Shown here one piece after another: positions 34,983 through 43,306 of a stretch of DNA of 64,000 bases. The notes beneath the pieces were generated by a model that worked only from the letters and a program-made list of their open reading frames with translations, searched no databases and had not been told where the DNA came from. This DNA is from DASRFR01 sp035651455 (GTDB lineage Bacteria > Acidobacteriota > Terriglobia > Terriglobales > Acidobacteriaceae), in NCBI GenBank assembly GCA_035651455.1, contig DASRFR010000022.1, forward strand, positions 434,001 to 498,000, read 5' to 3'. Every line of letters begins with the position of its first letter. Positions within the stretch are counted from its first letter, which is position 1. Both the position numbers and the translations under genes were made by a program.

Positions 34983-35014
34983 AAACCGGTGGCGAAAGCT
35001 ACCGGTTTTCTTTT
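34983..35014 (+). terminator. Rho-independent terminator after the M48 protease gene
   Basis: AAACCGGTGGC (34983-34993), a GAAA tetraloop, and GCTACCGGTTT (34998-35008) form an 11-bp stem with one G-T pair, followed by TCTTTT. It starts about 28 nt after the stop. Very good intrinsic terminator. Confidence 0.9.
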
Positions 35015-35045
35015 ATGCGATTTCCAAGGCGATGCGTTGGCCGCT

Positions 35046-35459
35046 TTACTCGCCCATGACTTTGACGATGAGGCGCTTGTCGCGCTGACCATCAAATTCC
35101 GCATAGAAGATTCGCTGCCATGGACCAAAATCGAGTTTCCCCGTGGTAATCGGCACGATCACCTCGTGATGAATGAGCAGCGATTTCAGATGCGAGTCTC
35201 CATTGTTCTCCCCTGTGGAATGGTGCCGGTAGTCTTGGCGGAAGGGCGCCAGGGTCTCAAGCCAGCGGTCGATATCTTCGATCAAACCAGACTCATTGTC
35301 GTTGACATACACCGCGGCCGTAATGTGCATCGCGGACACCAGCACCATGCCCTCCCGTATGCCGCTCTTCTTCACGATCGCGTCCACCTGCGGCGTGATG
35401 TGAATGTAGTCGCGGTGCTTTTTCGTATGGAATGTCAGATATTCCGTATGAAACTTCAT
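35046..35459 (-). CDS. YjbQ-family protein (UPF0047)
   Basis: 137 residues from the ATG at 35459, with AAGGAG 5 nt before it; an upstream in-frame start (35498) is less supported. Motifs: YIHITPQVDAIVKKSGIREG, AMHITAAVYVNDNESGLIED, HHSTGENNGDSHLKSLLIHH, and KLDFGPWQRIFYAEFDGQRDK. The conserved His/Glu cluster matches the family fold. Some members show thiamin phosphate synthase side activity, but the physiological role is not clear. Convergent with the terminator of the M48 gene. Confidence 0.9.
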   Translation of the reverse strand: MKFHTEYLTFHTKKHRDYIHITPQVDAIVKKSGIREGMVLVSAMHITAAVYVNDNESGLIEDIDRWLETLAPFRQDYRHHSTGENNGDSHLKSLLIHHEVIVPITTGKLDFGPWQRIFYAEFDGQRDKRLIVKVMGE

Positions 35460-35631
35460 CAGCGCTCCTTCGTTCTTTCGATGAAAGCTGCAAGTCAATC
35501 GCCGAAGCGGGACTAGTATTTTTATATTATTGCCGCTACTCTCCCGGCGCAGATAAAGTCCCCTTCAATTTGCGCAGCCCACTCGTGTGCACCATCATGC
35601 TGCGCATCTTCCGTACTGGGGTGAACTCAAG

Positions 35632-38607
35632 GTGATAAGACACCTTCGATTACTGGTAGCGCCAGTCTGTCTCGCGCTGTTAATGGCCCTTCCAACAAGC
35701 GCCCAGGAACTTGGGACGGCCGTGATTAACGGTGATGTCACCGACCCCCAGGGCGCTGTCGTGCGCAACGCGACGGTTACCGCGGAGAATAAGTCCACCG
35801 GCTCGAAGCGCAGCACTATCACCAACAGCGCTGGCATCTTTGCATTCAACAACCTAGCGCCGGGTTCCTATGAACTGCGCGTCAACGCCCCGGGATTCGC
35901 CGGCTTTATCTCGCAACTCAGGCTAGAAATAGGACAGCAGGCAAATGTCAAGACGCGCTTATCCGTTGCGAGCCAACAAACTGTCATCGAGGTCGGCGGT
36001 TCCAACGCTATCCCGGCGGTAAACACAGTCTCTTCCGTCGTCGACGGTGTCGTTGACTCGCATCAGATCGATAATCTTCCGCTCAACGGCCGCAATTTTA
36101 TAGAACTCGCACTGCTGATGCCGGGAAATTCACCGGCTCCGAATTTCGATCCGACGAAAACCAACACTGTCGTGATTTCCTCCGCCGGTCAGTTGGGTCG
36201 AGGTAGCAGCGTGACGATCGATGGCAGCGATGACAATGATGATGCCGTCGGCGGCATGTTGCTCAACCTGCCAGAAGATGCGGTTCAGGAATTCCAGATT
36301 GCCACTAACCGCTTTTCCGCTGAGTCGGGGCGCACTGCATCAGGCGTGGTCAACGTCGTCACCAAGTCAGGCACAAATGCTCTCCACGGCACAGCTTCCG
36401 TTTATGAGCGCGACAAAGCCCTGCAAGCGCTGCCCGCGACTTTCGATCCTAACTCGGTTCCAGGAGAAACTCCGCCTTTCAGCCGTCAACAATATTCGGG
36501 CACCCTGGGCGGTCCCCTGGTCAAAGACAGGGCCTGGTGGTTTGGCGGATTCGAATATCGCGACGAATTGGGCGGCGTGTTGGCGGGCACCCGCGATCTT
36601 GCGGCCCAGACTATCACCAAGAGCTTCGCGACTGCTCCCCTGAACGACCTATTGGGCACGGTGCGCGGGGACTGGCAAACCTCAGCGGCCGATCAGTTGA
36701 CCTTCCGCTACTCCCTTGAACGCATGAACGGCACCGGGGCTAGCACTCTGAACACATCCCTGGGTTCCGCCTCTGAGAGGCAGGATCTCAGGAATAACTT
36801 TCAGGCCTTCTCGACGTCCTGGGCGAGGGTGATCAGCCCCACGCTGCTCAACAAATTTAGTTTCAGCGTGAATAATTTCATCAACATCACTGATCCGGTT
36901 ACTCCGGGCGCGCAACTAGATTTCCCCAGTTTGACCGATGGAGCGTCTTACAGAGTTCCCCAGCAGACTACCCAGAACCGATTGCAATGGGATGACGGAA
37001 TTGATTGGACGCATGGCAAGCACAACTTTCGTTTCGGCGGCCAGTTCCAGCGTATTGACGACAGCTTTTTTCTGGGAGTTTTTCAGGCGGGCCGAGTGGA
37101 GCTGCTGGAAGATTTTGCGCCTTACGATCGCAACCGCGACGGCGTGGTCAATGATCAGGACCTGCTGTTTGCTGTAACTATTCGCAGCGCGAATCCGACG
37201 CAGCCGCTAAACATTCCCAATGCGGATAACAACTTTGTCGCCGCCTACGTGCAAGATGACTGGCACGTCCACCCGCAGCTCACGCTGAATCTAGGTTTGC
37301 GCTACGAGATCGATACCGATGTAAACAATGTAGGCCATTACAATCAGCTCAACCCGATCCTCCGGCCATTTCTTCATGGGAACCGTCACAAGGACGCGAA
37401 CAACTTCGGCCCGCGTGTCGGCTTTAACTGGGCTCCGCGGAGCCAATTCAGCATGCACGGCGGTTACGGGATTTATTACGATCGGGTCACGCTTGAGGTC
37501 TTGTCCCTGGAGCGCGGCTTGGATGGCCGGGCGCTGCCTATTGACGTTCGCCTAGGCAATGTTGCTTTTCTCGATTCAACGGGTCACTTTGTGCCGGGCG
37601 CGCCGACCCTGGCCAATCCCTTTAGCGGACCCATCATTCCGGGGGCCGGCGCTGCCGAGGGAATGGACGTCATCTCAAACCAGCTGCAGAACCCCATGGT
37701 GCAGCAGTTCAACTTGGGAATTCAGTGGGAGCCTGTGGCCAACTGGATCGTGCGTGCCGACGGCATTCACAATCTGGGTACGCACTTCATCATCGGCAGG
37801 CCGGTGGGCGCGGTCTTCAATCCCGTCGTCGGCGGACCCGAGGGTGTGACTCAAATCGAATCGAGTGTGAATACTCACTATGACGCTTTGTGGCTGAGCG
37901 TCGACCGCCGTTTCGCCCAGCGCTATCAATTCCATGGCGCCTACACGCTTTCAAAGGCGCTGAACTATGCCAACGACGATCAGATTCCATTTGCCTACCC
38001 ACCCATCGATCCCAACAACTTGCATCGCGAATATGGTCCCGCGCCTAACGATCAGCGGCATCGCCTGGTCCTGCAAGGGGTGATAGATCTGCCCTTTGGA
38101 TTCCGTGCGTCCCCTATCTGGACATACGCGTCCGGTGTTCCCATGGATATCCTGCTGGGGGATGGTAGCGCGATGCGCGTGCCGCAATTGGCTCGCAATG
38201 CCGGAGGCCGCCAGTTCCATAGCGGAGCGGAATTAAATGCCTATATCGCCCAACTCAATGCGGCGGGCGCCACCAATGGCAGTTTGGGATCGCCACTTCC
38301 CATGGTCGATAACAATGCGCACTTCAGCGATACCTTTAACTCGTTTGACCTGCGGATCTCAAAGACGTTCCGCTTGGGCGAACGAATCTCGGTCGAAGCG
38401 CTTGGCGAGGTCTTCAACTTGGCAAACAAGACCAATATTCTGGGCGTCTCAACGACTAATTATTCAGGCTTCTTCAATGCGTTGGTGCCCGATGCTAATA
38501 ACCCACTACACTCGTCAGCATTTGGAAGGCCGGTGACCACCGCTGGTGGGATTTTTGGCTCCGGCGGGCCGCGCGCATTCCAACTTGGCGCGAAGCTTTC
38601 GTTTTAA
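35632..38607 (+). CDS. TonB-dependent receptor, Oar-like, with carboxypeptidase-regulatory domain (third)
   Basis: 991 residues from GTG 35632, giving the clean signal VIRHLRLLVAPVCLALLMAL then PTSAQ. Alternative starts at 35587 are not signal-like. The regulatory-like domain follows (VINGDVTDPQGAVVRNATV), then a plug-like part (LPLNGRNFIELALLMPG) and a barrel ending FQLGAKLSF. It is more divergent from the receptors at 4.7-12.2 kb than those are from each other, sharing mostly the general family motifs. No sigma/anti-sigma pair is adjacent. Ligand unknown. Confidence 0.92.
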   Translation: MIRHLRLLVAPVCLALLMALPTSAQELGTAVINGDVTDPQGAVVRNATVTAENKSTGSKRSTITNSAGIFAFNNLAPGSYELRVNAPGFAGFISQLRLEIGQQANVKTRLSVASQQTVIEVGGSNAIPAVNTVSSVVDGVVDSHQIDNLPLNGRNFIELALLMPGNSPAPNFDPTKTNTVVISSAGQLGRGSSVTIDGSDDNDDAVGGMLLNLPEDAVQEFQIATNRFSAESGRTASGVVNVVTKSGTNALHGTASVYERDKALQALPATFDPNSVPGETPPFSRQQYSGTLGGPLVKDRAWWFGGFEYRDELGGVLAGTRDLAAQTITKSFATAPLNDLLGTVRGDWQTSAADQLTFRYSLERMNGTGASTLNTSLGSASERQDLRNNFQAFSTSWARVISPTLLNKFSFSVNNFINITDPVTPGAQLDFPSLTDGASYRVPQQTTQNRLQWDDGIDWTHGKHNFRFGGQFQRIDDSFFLGVFQAGRVELLEDFAPYDRNRDGVVNDQDLLFAVTIRSANPTQPLNIPNADNNFVAAYVQDDWHVHPQLTLNLGLRYEIDTDVNNVGHYNQLNPILRPFLHGNRHKDANNFGPRVGFNWAPRSQFSMHGGYGIYYDRVTLEVLSLERGLDGRALPIDVRLGNVAFLDSTGHFVPGAPTLANPFSGPIIPGAGAAEGMDVISNQLQNPMVQQFNLGIQWEPVANWIVRADGIHNLGTHFIIGRPVGAVFNPVVGGPEGVTQIESSVNTHYDALWLSVDRRFAQRYQFHGAYTLSKALNYANDDQIPFAYPPIDPNNLHREYGPAPNDQRHRLVLQGVIDLPFGFRASPIWTYASGVPMDILLGDGSAMRVPQLARNAGGRQFHSGAELNAYIAQLNAAGATNGSLGSPLPMVDNNAHFSDTFNSFDLRISKTFRLGERISVEALGEVFNLANKTNILGVSTTNYSGFFNALVPDANNPLHSSAFGRPVTTAGGIFGSGGPRAFQLGAKLSF

Positions 38608-38676
38608 AGAAGGACACAGTAGCCGTGGTGAGAAGCTGCGGAAGTTTGCGCTTGATGTACGGGGCACGCCGCCAAA

Positions 38677-39795
38677 CTATGGGCAGGTTGCCGGTAGGCT
38701 GTAGTTATTCCCGAACGTGTACCAGCCATTTACGGATGTCGATGGTACTTGTTCAGCGAACCAGGGAAGAAACGCGAGATCTTCGGGATGGTAGCTGTAC
38801 CCATTCACCACAAAAATACCAATGCCGAGTCCCGATACCGGATCACCCACCTCCAGCAAATTGCTACACGTGCCCGGCTGCTGCGGGTTCGACCACGCGG
38901 GCACGATGTTCGATACAAACGGATCGTCCATGGTTTCACCCATCTCGTGACTTAGTGCGATAATGTCGCCGCCGTAACTGAATACCTTCTGATCGAAGAA
39001 GCCCGCCGACATATACACCTGAGCCGGATTGCCCACTGCCGTGTGATAACCGGCGTACACGAATCCCGGCGAATTCTGAAAGATGTTGTATCCAAGAAAA
39101 ATGGCCAGCGTATTGCTCCTGACGCCCAGGCGGGTCAGCAGTGAACGAAGTTGCCCGTCATACCAGCTGTAGTTCACGTAACCGAGCCGGTTGCCGGGGC
39201 CCTGCAGCGTGTATCCATCGGCGAGCGGCACCGTCAGCGCCTGAACCGGCGTGGTCACCAGCTTGAATCTGACGTGGTAGTTGGGCGACGTCGTGGACAC
39301 GAAACTCCAAAAATTCGCCCGCTGAAAGGCATCGATATATTCCGTAGTCCCCACGTTCGTTCCGCCCGGACTGAAATTTGTTTGCTGAAACAAGGGCGAG
39401 ACCTGCACCAGTCTCGTTGATGACCGGGTCTCTCCAAATACCGGAGCAGTCGCATCCAGAATCGTTCCATCGGAAAAAATCATTTTCAGAGGGATCAGCA
39501 CGGCAGTGATCAAGGTGGTTGCCGAGCCCAACGCTGGATCGCTGCCTAACATTGTGTAGTGATAATTCACCAATCCAATCCGAAAGGCACCCGACCAGGT
39601 GGGAAGCGTCAGGCCCGCCGCGCCATCATTCTGGACTCGGCTGAGATCGACGTCCTGGGCGGGAACCGCGCCGAGTGTAATCGGCTTGTCTGTGTAAATG
39701 CTGGTAAGGGACTGCGCCGGGACTGGTTCGATCGCGCAGACGCAAACGAATAAGCAAAGAACGACAGACATAGGAAGAAGAAACGGACCTCTCAT
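38677..39795 (-). CDS. Secreted protein with HEMGE motif, family not recognised
   Basis: About 372 residues from the ATG at 39795 (GGAG 10 nt upstream); the longest frame adds 18. Signal peptide (MSVVLCLFVCVCAIEPVPAQ). A long beta-rich body follows, with TLPTWSGAFRIGLVNYHYTM and TLQGPGNRLGYVNYSWYDG. Near residue 290 is GGDIIALSHEMGETMDDPF: HExxE rather than HExxH, with a nearby Asp, resembling a metal site in an unknown or degenerate metalloprotease-like fold. A Cys pair (GTCSNLL and a final TCP) may form a disulphide. Next to it are the bactofilin and the third receptor, with no clear link. Confidence 0.72.
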   Translation of the reverse strand: MRGPFLLPMSVVLCLFVCVCAIEPVPAQSLTSIYTDKPITLGAVPAQDVDLSRVQNDGAAGLTLPTWSGAFRIGLVNYHYTMLGSDPALGSATTLITAVLIPLKMIFSDGTILDATAPVFGETRSSTRLVQVSPLFQQTNFSPGGTNVGTTEYIDAFQRANFWSFVSTTSPNYHVRFKLVTTPVQALTVPLADGYTLQGPGNRLGYVNYSWYDGQLRSLLTRLGVRSNTLAIFLGYNIFQNSPGFVYAGYHTAVGNPAQVYMSAGFFDQKVFSYGGDIIALSHEMGETMDDPFVSNIVPAWSNPQQPGTCSNLLEVGDPVSGLGIGIFVVNGYSYHPEDLAFLPWFAEQVPSTSVNGWYTFGNNYSLPATCP

Positions 39796-40095
39796 GGTAT
39801 TGACACTCCAAGGCATTGATACCCAAGCGGAATGTGCCCCTGTGGCCACCGTGGGGAACTGATTCTATCCCAAAGACGAAGCATTGATACATAAAGCTCG
39901 ACTTTGTAATAAATAAGGGCCTGCATTCGATCGCGGGAGCGGAAAACATTAAAGATGGTTTAAAATCCAGTATTCCACCATCGAGCGAACTGTTACCGGC
40001 TCGTACGCGGGGTCTCCCCCAAGGGCTCATGGTCGCTTGTGAACCGAACCTATGCTGCCGTACAGCGGCCGCGATTCATAAAAGGAGCTGAGCTC

Positions 40096-40581
40096 ATGGA
40101 CGCACCTAAAACCGGCGACTTCGCCCACATCGGCAAATCGGTTGTTATCAAAGGCGAGCTTTCCGGCAGTGAAGATTTGTACGTCGATGGCCAGGTTACG
40201 GGCAGCATCGAACTGCGCGGCAACAGCCTGACCGTTGGGCCGAATGGTCAGGTGAAAGCCAATGTCAGTGCGAAAACCGTCGTGGTGCAGGGACGGGTCG
40301 AAGGGAACGTGCAGGCAGCGGACCGCGTGGATTTGCGGAAGTCGGCGGTGATGTTAGGCGACCTGTTCACGCAACGGATCGCTATCGAGGACGGCGCCTA
40401 TCTGAAGGGGAAGGTTGATATTCAGAAGGAAGGCGCCAAGCCGGAAATGAAGCCGGCCACCTCCCCGGCAGTGGCGCCTACCACACCCGCAGCCGCCCCT
40501 GCCACTGCCGTCTCGACCGCGGCCTCTACCGCGGTAGGAACCGTCGCCACTCCGCAGGGCTCGTTCGAGCAGAAAAAGTAA
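40096..40581 (+). CDS. bacA: Bactofilin (polymer-forming cytoskeletal protein)
   Basis: 161 residues from ATG 40096 (AAAGGAG upstream); a longer frame from 40039 is not favoured. Core bactofilin (DUF583) with right-handed beta-helix repeats: HIGKSVVIKGELSGSEDLYV, GSIELRGNSLTVGPNGQVKA, VVVQGRVEGNVQAADRVDL, FTQRIAIEDGAYLKGKVDIQ. An Ala/Pro/Thr-rich disordered tail of about 45 residues follows. Bactofilins self-assemble without nucleotide and organise cell shape or envelope synthesis. The next gene (40650) follows after 68 nt, and the two may form an operon. Confidence 0.93.
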   Translation: MDAPKTGDFAHIGKSVVIKGELSGSEDLYVDGQVTGSIELRGNSLTVGPNGQVKANVSAKTVVVQGRVEGNVQAADRVDLRKSAVMLGDLFTQRIAIEDGAYLKGKVDIQKEGAKPEMKPATSPAVAPTTPAAAPATAVSTAASTAVGTVATPQGSFEQKK

Positions 40582-40649
40582 CCGGTTTGCTTTACCGCAC
40601 GCGCTACACTGGGCGGGAACTAAGTTGAACCGGACGCCAGAGATTAACC

Positions 40650-41369
40650 ATGGCATCCGTCGCACAAAACGTCATGAAATTCTTTCGCGGTAGTCCTTCG
40701 GCCGAGTCGAAACTATCGACGGCCAAGTCGCAGCGCCTCAGCCGGCGCTCCAGCGGGTTCGCAGAACTTGCCAAGCAATTGACGTCCCAGGAGGGCCTCT
40801 ACGTCCTTGATCTTGGCGCCACCTCTCCATCCAACATACGTTTCCTCACCGAGCGCGGGCACAAGGTGTATAGCGAGGACCTGCTCGTTGCTTCCACGGA
40901 TCCATCTCTTGTAACGCGGGACGAACAGGGGACTGTCGTACTAGACAGCAAGAGATTTCTGGACGAAAACCTGGTGCACCCGGCTTCGCAATTCGATGTG
41001 GTCATGTGCTGGAACATAGCCGACTATCTTGACGAGAGCCTGGTCAAGCCGGTTGTCGGCCGTCTATGGTCGATTATGAAACCAGGAGCCGCCCTGCTCG
41101 CCTTCTTCCATACCCGGGATGCAGGCCCGGATGCTCCCTGCTACCGCTTTCATGTGAGCGGCAATGACGTGCTTGAGATGCAGCCGATTGTCGCGCCGCG
41201 AGAGGTTCGTAAGGGACCTACCGGCGCGGTGCACAGCGCCGTGGGCGGAGGCTTTCGCCTGCAGCGCGTTTTCAATAATCGCCACATCGAAAATCTTTTC
41301 CGCGATTTCGCCTCGATTAAGTTCTTCCTAGCCCGCGACAACGTACGCGAAGTGCTCGTGATCCGCTAA
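40650..41369 (+). CDS. Degenerate SAM-methyltransferase-like protein next to bactofilin
   Basis: 239 residues from ATG 40650. The fold resembles a class I methyltransferase (LYVLDLGATSPSNIRFLTE, FDVVMCWNIADYLDESL, and MKPGAALLAFFHTRD), but motif I lacks the usual GxGxG: after DLGA comes TSPSN. SAM binding is therefore doubtful, and it may be a catalytically dead or altered relative. The C-terminus is LQRVFNNRHIENLFRDFASI. Its position directly after bactofilin suggests a role tied to that structure, as scaffold or partner, but this is inference. Confidence 0.75.
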   Translation: MASVAQNVMKFFRGSPSAESKLSTAKSQRLSRRSSGFAELAKQLTSQEGLYVLDLGATSPSNIRFLTERGHKVYSEDLLVASTDPSLVTRDEQGTVVLDSKRFLDENLVHPASQFDVVMCWNIADYLDESLVKPVVGRLWSIMKPGAALLAFFHTRDAGPDAPCYRFHVSGNDVLEMQPIVAPREVRKGPTGAVHSAVGGGFRLQRVFNNRHIENLFRDFASIKFFLARDNVREVLVIR

Positions 41370-41440
41370 TCCCCCTGACCCTGGAAGAATGTCGCCGGCT
41401 CTATGGCAAGGGAAATCGGTTTTGCCTATCCTCAGTTCGC

Positions 41441-42550
41441 CTACCTTGTCTTTCGAACTGCATACCGTAGCAGCGAGGGAGTGTTGCGCAACACGGCCAA
41501 TGTTAACGAGCGTGCAGGTTTGGGCAGGAGAAGTAATCGGCGCAGTTGCGATGAGATTCGAAATACCGGCGCGAGCGTCCGCTCATAGGCCTTCCGGTAG
41601 GCTTCGACAGCCCTAGGTAACTGCACGATACCGTTGATAAATGGCAACAAGGATTGGCCAGCAAGGGTTCCGCTGCGCAGTGCAAGTGAGATGCCGTCTC
41701 CGACAAATGGGTCGACGAAACCGGCGGCATCTCCCGCGGCCAACACGTGCTCGCGCACCGGCCGTGGCGCGCGGAATACCAGGGGCGACGTTGTGACGGG
41801 TTCAGTGATTTTTTGCCAGCTGTTGCTCCGTTCCGTGAGCGCTTGGCTCTGCGAAAACACACCTTGCATGTCCGTCGCCACATCCGCGCGTACCATCGCG
41901 CACACATTGATGCGGGAGGCTTTTTTGCCTTCAGCGCGGGTCACTGGTTGCACGCCACAGTAGCCACCGTCGAAGAAGTAGAGATCAACCGACTGGGCAG
42001 CTTCAGGTTCCTCACAGTGGGCCTTCATGCCAATCCACTTTGCGCGTTGGGCTCCAGGATGCTCGGGGGAGGCATTCAGGTTTGACCAGCGTCCGGAACA
42101 ATCAATGACCGCTCGGCTTTCGAATTCTCCCGCGGTGCAGCGGACCACGAAGGGACCGTCTCCCTCGATTACCTGAACAGTAGTCTGCTGACGCGCGTCC
42201 ACTCCAGACTGCTGAGCCGATTCCCACAATGCAGCATCCAGATCCAGACGTGTAATGGAGGCACCCGACGGATCGACGGTACTACGCAGAACCGACCGGT
42301 CAACAAAGATTCGGGCGGCGTCGATGCGGATAACCTCATCGACCAGCTGGCTTGTCCCATTCAACAGCGAGCCGAGAAGACCGAGAGATTCCGCTGAGAC
42401 AAACTCGCCGCAGACTTTCTGGCGAGGATAACGCCCACGTTCCAGCAGCAACACGCGGCAACCCGCGCGCGCAGCCGTAATCGCGGCCGAGCAACCAGCA
42501 GGGCCTCCGCCGGTCACAATAAGGTCGTAAATACATCGCGGCGACCTCAT
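41441..42550 (-). CDS. FAD-dependent oxidoreductase, geranylgeranyl-reductase type
   Basis: 369 residues from ATG 42550. N-terminal FAD motif YDLIVTGGGPAGCSAAITAA. Second FAD region near LAAGDAAGFVDPFVGDGISL, the signature of geranylgeranyl-reductase/halogenase-like flavoproteins. Its ATG overlaps the stop of the upstream methyltransferase gene (ATGA), showing translational coupling. Such pairs often accompany a type III polyketide synthase that makes alkylresorcinols or quinone-like lipids; no such synthase is visible in this window. Substrate unknown. Confidence 0.9.
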   Translation of the reverse strand: MRSPRCIYDLIVTGGGPAGCSAAITAARAGCRVLLLERGRYPRQKVCGEFVSAESLGLLGSLLNGTSQLVDEVIRIDAARIFVDRSVLRSTVDPSGASITRLDLDAALWESAQQSGVDARQQTTVQVIEGDGPFVVRCTAGEFESRAVIDCSGRWSNLNASPEHPGAQRAKWIGMKAHCEEPEAAQSVDLYFFDGGYCGVQPVTRAEGKKASRINVCAMVRADVATDMQGVFSQSQALTERSNSWQKITEPVTTSPLVFRAPRPVREHVLAAGDAAGFVDPFVGDGISLALRSGTLAGQSLLPFINGIVQLPRAVEAYRKAYERTLAPVFRISSQLRRLLLLPKPARSLTLAVLRNTPSLLRYAVRKTR

Positions 42551-43209
42551 TTCCAGGCAATCGCCCCCATGCGGTAAAGGTAATGCTGGGCAATCTCAAC
42601 CCGGCGCGCCCCCGCTTCGGAGAGCATTCTCTGCATTTCGTCGATGGTATATGCCTGACGCACTGATGCTGGTGCGTCGTGGCGCGTTATGCGGCTACGA
42701 AAGGACAAGCACCCCAGATACACCATCGCGAGGTGAATCGGGTCGCGTATCAGATCATTGATGAGCAACGCGATGGAGGAGCAGCGCAGCGCCTCTCGTG
42801 CGAAGCGAACCACTTCTTCCGGTGAGAGATGATGGGCAAAGAGACCGCAGCTCACCAGGTCGAAGCTCGCATCTTCAAAGGGGAGTCGCAATCCATCCCC
42901 AATCACCAGCGAGTCGCCATTGAGCAAGTGGGCCCGTGACCGATCCAGCAGAGTGAAGCGTAGGCGAATGCCGCGCGGCTCCAGGCGGGCTCGCAATTCA
43001 TGCGGAACGTCACCCGTGCCGGAGGCGACCTCCAACAGGCTAAAACTGGATTTGCCCGTCACCGCGGCAACCTGTTCCACCATCTTCTCGGTTGTGCTCA
43101 CGCCTCCCCAGCGACGGTTGATGGCGCGCAAATCGTCGAGGGAAGCCGCAATTTCGGCGGGAGTGCCATTGTCATCATCGAGCAGCTCGCGGGTGGGCAC
43201 GCGCTTCAT
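42547..43209 (-). CDS. Class I SAM-dependent methyltransferase coupled to an FAD reductase
   Basis: 220 residues from ATG 43209. Motif I is SLLEVASGTGDVPHELR, followed by FTLLDRSRAHLL. The helix around LPFEDASFDLVSCGLFAHHL matches motif III/IV of methyltransferase domain 25. It precedes the FAD reductase with an ATGA overlap, so the pair is cotranslated and probably acts on one substrate. The ABC exporter gene lies 97 nt upstream on the same strand, perhaps in the same transcription unit, hinting at an exported lipid-like product (inference). Confidence 0.88.
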   Translation of the reverse strand: MKRVPTRELLDDDNGTPAEIAASLDDLRAINRRWGGVSTTEKMVEQVAAVTGKSSFSLLEVASGTGDVPHELRARLEPRGIRLRFTLLDRSRAHLLNGDSLVIGDGLRLPFEDASFDLVSCGLFAHHLSPEEVVRFAREALRCSSIALLINDLIRDPIHLAMVYLGCLSFRSRITRHDAPASVRQAYTIDEMQRMLSEAGARRVEIAQHYLYRMGAIAWK

Positions 43210-43306
43210 GGCAGATGATTAGACTGATAATTTGAAAGAAAGGTGCCGCAAATCCAGCATTAAACGGCCGGAATTTGCATCAACTGCGCCGTGGCTGCAT
43301 CGCCGG

